Shown: positions 20,099 through 28,812 of the stretch, piece after piece
Layout of the letters: every line of letters starts with the position of its first letter
Numbering within the stretch: the stretch's first letter is position 1
DNA from: Thalassomonas sp. RHCl1
Lineage (GTDB): Bacteria > Pseudomonadota > Gammaproteobacteria > Enterobacterales > Alteromonadaceae
Direction of reading: 5' to 3'
Assembly (NCBI RefSeq): GCF_947387555.1
Contig: NZ_CANDNZ010000004.1
Coordinates: forward strand, 1-64,000
Length of the DNA stretch: 64,000 bases
Made by a program: the position numbers and the translations under genes
The notes under the pieces: model-generated
Databases searched by the model: none
The model's input: only the letters and a program-made list of their open reading frames with translations
Told to the model about the DNA's origin: nothing

Positions 20099-21385
20099 TT
20101 AGCCCCGGCTGTTACCAAATGCCAGCACCACAGAAAAATGCGCCTTTTCCTGCCTGACGGCCAAGGTCCAGTCCAGGCGCTGGCAGATTTTCTTCGCCAT
20201 CACCAGGCCTAAGCCATAACCGTAATCCCGGGGATCGCTGTTTTCCATCAGTCCGACATCATTTTCGATTACCAGTTCTTGGGGTTGTAAATGAAAATGG
20301 ATAAAGGTATCGGCATACTGGGCGGCATTTTTGATTAACTGACACAACAATAATTTCACTAAGGCATCATGGCTCGTCAACACCAGGGATTCACAGGCAA
20401 AGGTAAATTCCTGTTTCAGCCCTTCGCCCAGCAAGGTATGGCTAAGCTGCCGGATTAACCCCGCCAGTTCTATGGTTTGCTCCTGCTGCCCGGCATCAAG
20501 CCATAGCTGCAGCACGGCGGCACTGATCTGGTTAAGATCTTCGCTAAGCTGTTTAACATCCTCAATGATTTCAACCGAAGCATAGGGCAAATCATCGAGC
20601 TGATCGAGCAGCGCCAAGTTGGTATTGAGTTTCGACAGCGGCTGGCGGATTTCATGGCTGAGAAAATTGGCAAACTCCCGCTCCCGTTTGATCACCTGCT
20701 GTTTTTCCCGGTAATGGTGTTTCACCGACTGCAGCGCCTGGTCAAAATCACGGATCATCAAAGGGGGCAGCTTTTGCCCCAAGGCGGTTTCTTGCTCTGC
20801 CAGCGGATCTTTAAGATGTAAAGACAATAGCTTCAGCTGGGATTTCAGCCGGTAGATCACCAGCAGGATCACCACTAAAACCGCGGCAAAGGCCAGCAGG
20901 CCAACCAGCAAAAATAACGGCGCCAGGTTCACCGTCTCACTTTTATCAAAGCGGTGCAGCAGGTAAAACACCTCCTGAGATGCCTGCTGCTGATAGGCAA
21001 GAAAATAAATATCCTGCTCCTGGGTTTCAATAAACACCGCCCTGTTCACTTGCCCCGGGCGCCAGTGAGCTTCAACCTGCTCGCGGATAAAGGCAGGGAT
21101 CTGCTGATAATCACGGTAAAACTCCCGAAAACCGCTATTGAGGATGTCCGGCGCTATGCCTTCCTGCTCAAGAAAAAGGGCATTTTCGGCATCTTCAAAC
21201 AAATAAAACTCTGCGGTACCGTCGAGGGCAAAAAAGTAACCGGCGCGGGAAATAAAAAACCATAACAGCACAATCACAGCAATACTGCCGAGTAAACGCC
21301 AGGCAATATAATGCACCAGTGAGCGGCGCTTATCTGCCTTGGCTAAAGCAGGCGTATTCTCCTTATTGACCTCAGTCAGCTTCAC
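20099..21385 (-). CDS. Sensor histidine kinase
   Basis: A 428-residue two-TM kinase (TM about 29-47 and 155-178) with a periplasmic domain of about 105 residues between. The HisKA box NFLSHEIRQPLSK carries the phospho-acceptor His244. The ATPase domain shows an N box (LIKNAAQYAD) and a glycine box (GYGLGLVMAKKI). Its start overlaps the response regulator gene by 14 nt, so the two form a pair. The signal sensed is unknown. Confidence 0.9.
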   Translation of the reverse strand: MKLTEVNKENTPALAKADKRRSLVHYIAWRLLGSIAVIVLLWFFISRAGYFFALDGTAEFYLFEDAENALFLEQEGIAPDILNSGFREFYRDYQQIPAFIREQVEAHWRPGQVNRAVFIETQEQDIYFLAYQQQASQEVFYLLHRFDKSETVNLAPLFLLVGLLAFAAVLVVILLVIYRLKSQLKLLSLHLKDPLAEQETALGQKLPPLMIRDFDQALQSVKHHYREKQQVIKREREFANFLSHEIRQPLSKLNTNLALLDQLDDLPYASVEIIEDVKQLSEDLNQISAAVLQLWLDAGQQEQTIELAGLIRQLSHTLLGEGLKQEFTFACESLVLTSHDALVKLLLCQLIKNAAQYADTFIHFHLQPQELVIENDVGLMENSDPRDYGYGLGLVMAKKICQRLDWTLAVRQEKAHFSVVLAFGNSRG

Positions 21386-22058
21386 GTAATGCCACTCCCT
21401 GTTTCGGGGCTATGCTCAGCAAAGCTGCCTCATGTTTGCGGCTGATATTATTACGCAGGCGCGAGATCAGCGACTTATACATATCGTTGCTGGCATCGGT
21501 GTCCACCCAGATCGTCGATAAGATGGTTGCTTTGGGAACATAAGCCGGGCTGGAGCGGCATAACAGCGCCAGCAGCTGCCATTGCTGGGGAGACAGGGTG
21601 ATCCCCCGCCCTGCCCTTTGAATGATTTTTTCTGAGAAATTCACTTGCAGATCTGCCAGGGTAAAAGTATCGGCATGCTCCGGCTGTTTTCGCGCCAACA
21701 GCTTTAACCGTATCGCCAGCTCCGCCATGGCAAACGGCTTGGTCAGGTAATCCAGGGCGCCGGCTTCAAAAGCGGCAACTTTATCTTCCAAAGCGGATTG
21801 TCCCGTTAAAAATAAGATCGGAATTTGCGGCAAGGTCTGTCTGAGTGTTTTTGCCAGCATCACGCCATTGCCGTCGGGTAAATTCATATCCAGGATGATG
21901 GCATCATAAACCCCCTCAGGAGCCGAAGCGGCATCTTCACTGATGGCCAACGCCTGTCTGATGCCGGCGGCATAATCAACTTCTATGCCTTCATTTTCCA
22001 AAAAATGAATGGTCTGCTGGGCTAACTTGCTATCATCTTCAACAAAAAGCACTATCAT
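21372..22058 (-). CDS. OmpR-family response regulator
   Basis: A 228-residue regulator. The receiver domain (about 1-118) has the acidic pocket VEDD (7-9), phospho-acceptor Asp57 in AIILDMNLPDG, and a Thr/Lys switch at FLTG and LTKPF. A C-terminal winged-helix trans_reg_C DNA-binding domain spans about 130-225. It is transcribed first, with the kinase following. Its target genes are not evident in this window. Confidence 0.92.
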   Translation of the reverse strand: MIVLFVEDDSKLAQQTIHFLENEGIEVDYAAGIRQALAISEDAASAPEGVYDAIILDMNLPDGNGVMLAKTLRQTLPQIPILFLTGQSALEDKVAAFEAGALDYLTKPFAMAELAIRLKLLARKQPEHADTFTLADLQVNFSEKIIQRAGRGITLSPQQWQLLALLCRSSPAYVPKATILSTIWVDTDASNDMYKSLISRLRNNISRKHEAALLSIAPKQGVALREAD

Positions 22059-22182
22059 ATCGGGATTAACATTCGCGAAATATTGTCTTCAATGGCGTCA
22101 CTATAACAAGATGTCGGTGCAAGCGGTTACCTTTTCGTTACCCGGGGTTTGCTAAATTGGCTTTTCACTTTAGGAGCAAGCA

Positions 22183-23904
22183 ATGAAAGAGCGTTTTATG
22201 AACTTAGCAACTTGTCTGATAGCCATGTCTTTAACTGGCTGTAGCGGCGAAAACGGCGCCACTTCCCAGGAAACAGTAACACCGTCAACTGCCATTAAGG
22301 AGCAGCTGGCCAATACAGTCTTTACCAACGGCAACATCTATACCGTCAACCCCGAGCAGCCAAGCGCCCAGGCGCTGGCATTAAAAGACGGGGAAATCAT
22401 CTTTGTCGGCGACGACAGCCAGGTACAGAATTTTATCGGCGACAATACCCGGGTCATCAATTTACAGGGAAAAATGATGATGCCGGGGATCCACGATGTC
22501 CACATGCACCCGTTAGAGTCCGGCTCGGACACCACGCATTTTAGCTTAAACGAAACAGAAACGGATGTAGAATATTTTATCGATGATATCATAGACGCCG
22601 CCGCCAGAAATCCGCAGGCCAGCTGGCTGGTGGGCTACGGTCATACTATAGAAGCACTGCTCAATGCCGAACGTAACCCAAGGGAAATCCTCGATGATGC
22701 CGTAGCGGACCGCCCGGTGATCATTATGGAGCAGACTTCCCATTCCATGTGGGTCAACTCCAAAGCACTGGAACTGGCCAATATTACTGCCAACAGCCAG
22801 GATCCCATCGGCGGCGTGATCAGCCGGGACAGCTTCAACCGCCCGGACGGCATCCTATACGATAATGCCGGTGATATTGTGATGGAAATCGCCATCAATG
22901 CACAAACCGATGCCGGTGCAAAAGACTACCAGGGCTTTATCAACTATACCCAGCCCGAGCTTAATAAACACGGCATCACCGCCATCAGCGACGCCCGTAC
23001 CTACTGGCAGCGCAATCATTTAACTACCTGGCAGGAGCTGGCGAAAAACAATGAGCTGAGCCTGCGCGTCAGCCTGGGGCTTTGGGCCTACCCCGAGGCC
23101 AACGACGCCACGCAAATTACCCGGCTGCTTGATATGTACCAGGCAAACCCTGCCAGCTTATTAAAGGTAAACCAGGTAAAATTTTATATGGACGGTATCT
23201 TAAACAATACCACCGCCGCCCTGCATGAACCGTATGAAATCGATCTCCTGGGCCTGCACGGCAATAAAGGCTTGAATTATTTTACTCCGCAGCGGCTGGA
23301 AAAATACCTTAAGGCACTGGAGCCGGCAGGCTTTGATTTTAATATCCACGCCATCGGCGACAGGGGCATTACCGAAGCACTCGATGCCATCGAAAATACC
23401 TCAAACGGCAAGGCTCGCCACCGCCTGACCCATTTGGAACTCATGGACCCCAAGGACTACCCGCGCTTTGCCGCGTTAAATGTCATTGCCGACGCCCAGG
23501 TGGCGGGTGAATTTACCAAGCCGCAGCACTGGCAGGAAAACATTGACTATATCGGGGCCGAGCGCGCCGACGACATCATCCCCATCGGCTCTTTGCTCGA
23601 TAATAACGCCAGGTTGACCCTGAGCAGCGACTGGAATGTCAGCACCTTTAATCCTTTTGTCGGCATGGCCAATGCGATCACCCGCACGCCGCAGGCCATT
23701 TCACTGGCGGATGCCATCCAGGCCTATACTTTAAACGGCGCTTACGCCATGCGCCAGGACGATATTACCGGCTCGATTGAAGTGGGCAAACGGGGAGATT
23801 TGATTGTGCTTGACCGGGATTTATTTAATGTCTCAGCCGCACAAATTAAAAACACCCAAGTGGAGATGACCTGGTTGGACGGCGAGCTCATCTACCAGAG
23901 ATAA
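22183..23904 (+). CDS. Lipoprotein amidohydrolase, YtcJ-like (Amidohydrolase_3)
   Basis: A 573-residue metal-dependent hydrolase with a lipoprotein signal peptide (lipobox LTGC, Cys20). The first metal motif is HDVHMHP. Later conserved stretches are FNIHAIGDRGI, HRLTHLEL and the closing metal Asp in LSSDWNVSTFNPF. The C-terminal GSIEVGKRGDLIVLDRD is typical of the superfamily. The substrate is unknown; YtcJ-like enzymes act on N-acyl or aryl-amide bonds. Ribosome site GGAG precedes the ATG. A second ATG at 22198 is possible. Confidence 0.88.
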   Translation: MKERFMNLATCLIAMSLTGCSGENGATSQETVTPSTAIKEQLANTVFTNGNIYTVNPEQPSAQALALKDGEIIFVGDDSQVQNFIGDNTRVINLQGKMMMPGIHDVHMHPLESGSDTTHFSLNETETDVEYFIDDIIDAAARNPQASWLVGYGHTIEALLNAERNPREILDDAVADRPVIIMEQTSHSMWVNSKALELANITANSQDPIGGVISRDSFNRPDGILYDNAGDIVMEIAINAQTDAGAKDYQGFINYTQPELNKHGITAISDARTYWQRNHLTTWQELAKNNELSLRVSLGLWAYPEANDATQITRLLDMYQANPASLLKVNQVKFYMDGILNNTTAALHEPYEIDLLGLHGNKGLNYFTPQRLEKYLKALEPAGFDFNIHAIGDRGITEALDAIENTSNGKARHRLTHLELMDPKDYPRFAALNVIADAQVAGEFTKPQHWQENIDYIGAERADDIIPIGSLLDNNARLTLSSDWNVSTFNPFVGMANAITRTPQAISLADAIQAYTLNGAYAMRQDDITGSIEVGKRGDLIVLDRDLFNVSAAQIKNTQVEMTWLDGELIYQR

Positions 23905-23939
23905 CCCGGCTGAGTATTTTCTCTCCAGCTAAAGAAAAA

Positions 23940-23984
23940 AACGGCTAGTAACAGCTTGTCTCTCAAAAGCTGCCACTAGCCGTT
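23940..23984 (-). terminator. Terminator of the nag operon, between convergent genes
   Basis: A long stem AACGGCTAGT/ACTAGCCGTT is extended by inner pairs around AACAGCTT/AAAGCTG. On the minus strand it is followed by a T-rich run (complement of 23931-23940), fitting termination after nagP. It may also stop the converging amidohydrolase transcript. Confidence 0.8.
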
Positions 23985-24001
23985 AAGCAGGAAGCAAGTC
24001 T

Positions 24002-25333
24002 TTATGACCAGCGGGTCATCTTATGCCCTTTCACGGCATAGAACAGGATAAAGCAATAGATAGGCAGCATCATCCAATAGGCACTTTGCCCGCCTAAACC
24101 TTCAGACAAGACGCCGTAAACCAAAGGCAAGATCGCGCCGCCGGAAATCCCCATAATCAGCAGCGCCGAACCTTTGGCGGTTAACTGCCCTAAACCTTTT
24201 AACGCCAGCGGCCATACCGCCGGCCATACCAGGGCATTGGCAAAACCTAACAGGGCGATAAAGGTGATGGTATCGGGCAAAGTGGCGATGCCGGTCCAGC
24301 CCCATAATACTTGGGAAACGCCGCTGCTGCCCGGGTCAGAAAGCACCACGAACAAAGAAAATACTAGGCCGCTTATTGCAGAAGCCATTAGCGCGGTTTC
24401 CTGCTGAATAAAACGAGGAATGATGGCAATGCCCAGGGCATACCCTATCAGCATAAAGGCCATGGTATAAGAGGTTAACGAGGTGGCATTGGCAACCCCT
24501 AAGTTAGAGGCGAATAAGCCTATGGTATCCCCGGCAATCACTTCTGCGCCGACATAAACAAATAAGGTTAGTGCTCCCAATACCAGCGCCGGATACTGCA
24601 GTACCGAAGTTTTAGTTTCCTGCTCACCCTGCGTCTCAGATAAGGCCTGATCTTCGTCAAAGGATAATTCCGGTAAAGGCGATTTTTTCAATAATGCCGC
24701 CAGCACAACAAAAATGGCCGCCATGCCTAAATAGGGATAAATCAAACCGGAGGACAAACGTTCAATGGTCTCGGCTTTTTCAGCGGCAGCCATTTGCTCC
24801 AGGCTCAGGGCGGAAATACCGGAAAAATCCCCCAATACCAGGGCGGTAAACGCCAGCGGGGCAATAACACCGGCGCCTTTATTCATCAAACCCATGAACA
24901 TGATGCGCACCGCGGCGCTGTCTACCGGGCCGACTTTAACCACATAAGGGTTGGCGGCGGTTTGCAGCAAGGTCATACCGCTGCCGATAATAAACTGCGC
25001 CAGTAAAAACAGCGAAAAGGCCTGGTTGCTTGCGGCGGGAATATAAAATAAAAAGCCGACCACCAAGAGCAGCAGGCCCAGGGCCATACCATTTTTATAA
25101 CCGGTACGCTCCAAGACCGAGGCCGACGGCAGCGCCATGGCGGTATAGGCAAAATAAAAGGCAAAGGCGACAAACAACGCCTCGGTTTCTGTTAACTGAC
25201 ATACCATTTGCAGGTAAGGGATCAGGGCGCCGTTTTGCCAGGTGACAAAGCCAAACACGAAAAACAAGACCGCTATGATCGCTAGCGGAACAAAATTTCC
25301 TGTTGTTCTTTCATTGGTTAACGTTATTTCCAT
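24002..25333 (-). CDS. nagP: Sugar MFS transporter, NagP-like (GlcNAc uptake)
   Basis: A 443-residue, about 12-TM major facilitator of the fucose/glucose/galactose permease (FGHS) group. The conserved opening FFVFGFVTWQNGALIPYL and the segment AANPYVVKVGP are typical. In Shewanella and relatives NagP of this group replaces the PTS for GlcNAc import. Here it is the last gene of nagK-nagB-nagA-nagP, 110 nt after nagA. The substrate assignment rests on this context. Confidence 0.88.
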   Translation of the reverse strand: MEITLTNERTTGNFVPLAIIAVLFFVFGFVTWQNGALIPYLQMVCQLTETEALFVAFAFYFAYTAMALPSASVLERTGYKNGMALGLLLLVVGFLFYIPAASNQAFSLFLLAQFIIGSGMTLLQTAANPYVVKVGPVDSAAVRIMFMGLMNKGAGVIAPLAFTALVLGDFSGISALSLEQMAAAEKAETIERLSSGLIYPYLGMAAIFVVLAALLKKSPLPELSFDEDQALSETQGEQETKTSVLQYPALVLGALTLFVYVGAEVIAGDTIGLFASNLGVANATSLTSYTMAFMLIGYALGIAIIPRFIQQETALMASAISGLVFSLFVVLSDPGSSGVSQVLWGWTGIATLPDTITFIALLGFANALVWPAVWPLALKGLGQLTAKGSALLIMGISGGAILPLVYGVLSEGLGGQSAYWMMLPIYCFILFYAVKGHKMTRWS

Positions 25334-25443
25334 AGTTTCCTCATCCCCTTGTCATCAAGTTGCCGTCTAGTTATAAATTATATTTGTATGAAAACCTTAA
25401 GATCTTTCCCTTTTCTTAAGGTATAAAGCTTAAGGTGTAAAGC

Positions 25444-26574
25444 CTAAGCAGTAAAAACCCTGTGACCTGCTATCCAGGTAGACAGCACCTTAAAATCTTC
25501 AGTTAATTCAACAAAATCCGCCGCAGCCCCTACTCTGATACGGCCCAGCTGTCCCTGATTGATATAACCGGCCGGATTCAGGCTCGCCATCTGCAGCGCC
25601 CGCTCTAGCGGCAGCTGCATTTTCAGGTGGGCATTTTTTACCGCCGTCGCCATATCCAGCGCCGAGCCCGCCAGCTCCCCGGTAGTTGACGTTAACTTAC
25701 CGTTTGTTAAGGTAATTTTCCGGTCAAAAAAGTTAAATTCTTTTTGCTCACAGCCGACATGCTGCATGGCATCGGTCACCAGAAAAACCTTATCGCGGGG
25801 TTTGACCTTAAGGGCAAGTTGGCCGCAGACATCATCGAGGTGAAAACCATCCGCTATGATACCGCAGCTGGCCTCATCATGAAACAAAGCCGCCCCCACC
25901 ATACCCGGCTCACGCCCCTGCAGCGGCGACATGGCATTATACAAATGGGTAAAACCGTCGGCACCGGCAAGCAATGCCTGCTTAACGCATTGATAATCGG
26001 CATTACTGTGGCCGAGACAGACCTTTACTCCTAAAGACACTAATGTGCGGATATCCTCAACCGCCACCGTTTCCGGCGCCAGGGTTACGATAATCTGGCC
26101 GAGATCTTTTCTCTGGTAAATCTGCCATTCCGCCGGGCTCATTTCCCGGATAAAACCCTGGCTATGGGCGCCTTTTTTGGCAGCGCTTAGATGAGGGCCT
26201 TCAAAGTGGATACCGACAAGACCCGGCTGCCCCGCTTTTAACAAGCCCGCAACCGCCTCTGCCGCCTGCGCCATCACTTCCACTTTATCTGTGATCACCG
26301 TGGGCAACATGGCGGTCGTGCCAAACTTTGCATGGGCCGCGAGCATGGTTTTCACCCCCTCAAACGTCGGCTCAGCATTAAAGAGTACACCGCCGCCGCC
26401 GTTAACCTGGAGATCAACAAAGCCGGGCACCAGCAGGCCATCCAGGCGAATATCCGCCCGGGCGGTATCACTGTCGATGGCCACCAGCTTGCCGGCGTTT
26501 AGCGTCAGCACCTTATCTTCAACAAAGGCTTTACCGTCGAAAAGTTTTTTTACCTGCAGGCGCAACTCGCTCAT
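25444..26574 (-). CDS. nagA: N-acetylglucosamine-6-phosphate deacetylase
   Basis: A 376-residue TIM-barrel amidohydrolase. The segments VDLQVNGGGGVLFN, GIHFEGPHLSAAKKGAH and the metal ligands in CLGHSNADY and THLYNAMSPLQGREPG are typical, with the catalytic Asp in FLVTDAM. It converts GlcNAc-6-P to GlcN-6-P and acetate. Its ATG shares one base with the stop codon of nagB (TAATG), indicating translational coupling. Confidence 0.96.
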   Translation of the reverse strand: MSELRLQVKKLFDGKAFVEDKVLTLNAGKLVAIDSDTARADIRLDGLLVPGFVDLQVNGGGGVLFNAEPTFEGVKTMLAAHAKFGTTAMLPTVITDKVEVMAQAAEAVAGLLKAGQPGLVGIHFEGPHLSAAKKGAHSQGFIREMSPAEWQIYQRKDLGQIIVTLAPETVAVEDIRTLVSLGVKVCLGHSNADYQCVKQALLAGADGFTHLYNAMSPLQGREPGMVGAALFHDEASCGIIADGFHLDDVCGQLALKVKPRDKVFLVTDAMQHVGCEQKEFNFFDRKITLTNGKLTSTTGELAGSALDMATAVKNAHLKMQLPLERALQMASLNPAGYINQGQLGRIRVGAAADFVELTEDFKVLSTWIAGHRVFTA

Positions 26575-27572
26575 TATACCGTCCTGGTGACTTTTTTAAG
26601 TCCCTTGGGTTCATCGGGGTTAAATCCCCGGCTCACGGCAAGGGTGGCGACATCCAGATAAAAGCGCTGCAATACCACCAGGGGGGCAATTCTTGGATGT
26701 ATGGCTTTATCAAGCTGGCTTAAATTAACAATATCGGCGCCGCGGGAAGCAATTTCATCGATTTGTTCCTGGTGAGAAGGCGCGCTTTCGTCAGTAACCA
26801 GGCAATTTAATATCGCCAACCCCTGCTCTACCAGAGTCACCGGACCATGTAAAAACTCTGCACTGCTAAAGGCTTCGGCATGTATACTGCTCACTTCTTT
26901 AAGTTTTAATGCCATTTCTTTTGCCACCGCATAACCAAAACCGCGGCCAAGCACCACCATGTTATTGACTCCGTTGAGCATCTCGGCGTTAAATTGCGGC
27001 GCCGAGGCAATAATATTTTCCAGCGCCTGAGGCAAATCGGCTAACGCCTTTACCAGCTCCTGGTTGCGGGTCCAGTAGGCGGTCAGTTGCAGCAGCGCCG
27101 ACAAGGTGCATAAATAACTTTTCGTGGCGGCAACACTGAGTTCGGCATCCGCCTGCAAAGGAATGACTTCATCGACGATTTCACGGATAGGAGAGGTAAC
27201 ATCATTGACCAGCGCCAGGCAATACGCCCCCGCCGCTTTGGCCATTTTTGCCTGGGCAAGAATATCCGGGCTGCGGCCCGACTGGGAGATCACTATCACC
27301 AGGGTCCGGTCAAGTTTGAGCTGCCGGCCGTAAACACTGCTCACCGAAGGAGCGGCCGAGCTGGTAGGAATACCGGCTTCAATTTCAATCAGATATTTAC
27401 CAAAAACACCGGCATGATCGGAGGAGCCGCGGCCGATGATCATCACCGACTTGGGAGCTAATGCCCGAAGTTTATCGCCGATACAAGTCATCTTGCTCTG
27501 GTTGGCAATAAGCTGACGTTTAATTACCTGGGGCGCCTGACGCGCTTCGAGTTCCATTTGCGTTTGAGACAT
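26574..27572 (-). CDS. nagB-II: Glucosamine-6-phosphate deaminase, SIS-domain type (NagB-II)
   Basis: A 332-residue protein with two SIS domains (MIIGRGSSDHAGVFGKYLIE near 45; VISQSGRSPD near 95; VLGRGFGYAVAKEMALKLKE near 208). It resembles the isomerase half of GlmS and lacks the glutaminase domain. In Shewanella-type GlcNAc pathways NagB-II replaces the classical NagB and forms fructose-6-P plus ammonia. It is flanked by nagA and nagK, which supports this over a GlmS-like role. Confidence 0.92.
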   Translation of the reverse strand: MSQTQMELEARQAPQVIKRQLIANQSKMTCIGDKLRALAPKSVMIIGRGSSDHAGVFGKYLIEIEAGIPTSSAAPSVSSVYGRQLKLDRTLVIVISQSGRSPDILAQAKMAKAAGAYCLALVNDVTSPIREIVDEVIPLQADAELSVAATKSYLCTLSALLQLTAYWTRNQELVKALADLPQALENIIASAPQFNAEMLNGVNNMVVLGRGFGYAVAKEMALKLKEVSSIHAEAFSSAEFLHGPVTLVEQGLAILNCLVTDESAPSHQEQIDEIASRGADIVNLSQLDKAIHPRIAPLVVLQRFYLDVATLAVSRGFNPDEPKGLKKVTRTV

Positions 27573-27600
27573 GATCCTACCTTAAATAAGCTACAAAAAT

Positions 27601-28533
27601 TTATTGATTAACAGAAATTGACTGCTGGCTACGCTGCGACAACAGCGCCAGCTGCTGGCGGGCAAAAAGCACCGAACCGACCTCCGGCGGGCTTTTCGGG
27701 GTAATCAGCCGCTCACGAACCTCCTGATCCAACCAGGGCATTAACCGGGAGGATAAACCGCCGATAATCGACATCGCCGGCGGATTTTTCTGCCATAAGG
27801 CCCGGGCAACTTTGCTGATATACGCCCCCCCTTCATGCACTATGGCAAGCGCCAGGGCATCGCCAACTTCTGCGGCATCAAAAACAAGATTAGCTAAACC
27901 GGCATAAAAGGCCGCGGGTTTTCCGGCCACCGCTTCAACAATATCTGTGCTGGTGTGACAATCAAGTTTGTCCATCAGGGATTTGCTCAATATCGAGACC
28001 GGCTTAAAACCGTCCAGGGACAATAAAACCTGCTCAACCGCCTGCAAGCCGAACCAGCCGCCGCTGCCTTTGTCGCCATGGGGGAAACCATGGGCGCCGA
28101 TAATAAATTCCTGTCCGCGCACGTAAGAAAAACCGCATGAGCCTGTTCCTGTGATCATCACCGCCCCGTCCTGCCCCTGATGGGCACCCAGGCAAGCTAT
28201 CAATAAGTCTGTGGCAAGAAACATGGTTTTAAAGGGATGCTGCCAGGCAGACATTTGCTCAAACTGCTGCGGCAGGTTTACCCCTGCAAGCCCGACACCG
28301 GCAATAAGCTCAGTTAACGGCGTTTCTGCCAAACCGGCATCTATCAATGCCAGATAGGCCGCCTTTACAATGGAATCTTTTGCCTGTTCAAAACCGTGCA
28401 GTGGATTACCCGGTCCGGAAATACCGCTGCCTAAAATTTGATTATCCGCTGTCATGATAATGGCTTTACATTTACTGCCGCCGCCATCTATGCCTAAAAA
28501 AAGCTTCTCTTGCTTGTCCTTACTGTAAAGCAT
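27601..28533 (-). CDS. nagK: N-acetylglucosamine kinase, BadF/BadG/NagK type
   Basis: A 310-residue ASKHA-fold kinase. Phosphate-1 motif LGIDGGGSKCKAII is at residue 13. The phosphate-2 and glycine-rich segments are MITGTGSCGFSY and the C-terminal IIGGLSSRL. It phosphorylates GlcNAc after non-PTS import by NagP. It is the first gene of the four-gene nag operon; a NagR operator (28615-28630) lies about 80 nt upstream. Confidence 0.92.
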   Translation of the reverse strand: MLYSKDKQEKLFLGIDGGGSKCKAIIMTADNQILGSGISGPGNPLHGFEQAKDSIVKAAYLALIDAGLAETPLTELIAGVGLAGVNLPQQFEQMSAWQHPFKTMFLATDLLIACLGAHQGQDGAVMITGTGSCGFSYVRGQEFIIGAHGFPHGDKGSGGWFGLQAVEQVLLSLDGFKPVSILSKSLMDKLDCHTSTDIVEAVAGKPAAFYAGLANLVFDAAEVGDALALAIVHEGGAYISKVARALWQKNPPAMSIIGGLSSRLMPWLDQEVRERLITPKSPPEVGSVLFARQQLALLSQRSQQSISVNQ

Positions 28534-28614
28534 GTTGACCTCTTAGTTTTTCACCTGGGCCCGTGGCCATGTGAACAGGGATGATTGATTTAATGACTAA
28601 CATCTTAACCACTT

Positions 28615-28630
28615 ATGACAGCGCTGTCAT
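28615..28630. promoter_or_regulatory. NagR operator upstream of nagK
   Basis: A perfect 16-bp palindrome ATGACAGCGCTGTCAT. The same 14-bp core TGACAGCGCTGTCA recurs at three other places in the window, each before a gene of the GlcNAc locus, and the LacI-family NagR is encoded at 36638. It would repress nagK-nagB-nagA-nagP when no amino-sugar inducer is present. Confidence 0.85.
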
Positions 28631-28721
28631 TATGTTTTTGCTTTTTATTTCCTTTGCTGCCTTGTCCTGTAAGCGCCTTAGGAAAATCTTCGAAAAATTA
28701 AATAAGTTCAGTAACTTTAAG

Positions 28722-28750
28722 AAAACCCCGGTCACACGACCCGGGGTTAA
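28722..28750 (-). terminator. Terminator after the hexosaminidase gene
   Basis: GC-rich stem AACCCCGG/CCGGGGTT with a short loop, followed on the minus strand by TTTTCT. It lies 63 nt after the stop codon of the GH20 gene and separates it from the NagR-controlled nagK promoter. Confidence 0.8.
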
Positions 28751-28812
28751 AAGCTGGCAAAGCAATGTTTCAGCCCGCCAATGTCGGAGCCTAATACCCG
28801 GTAAAGCAGCAA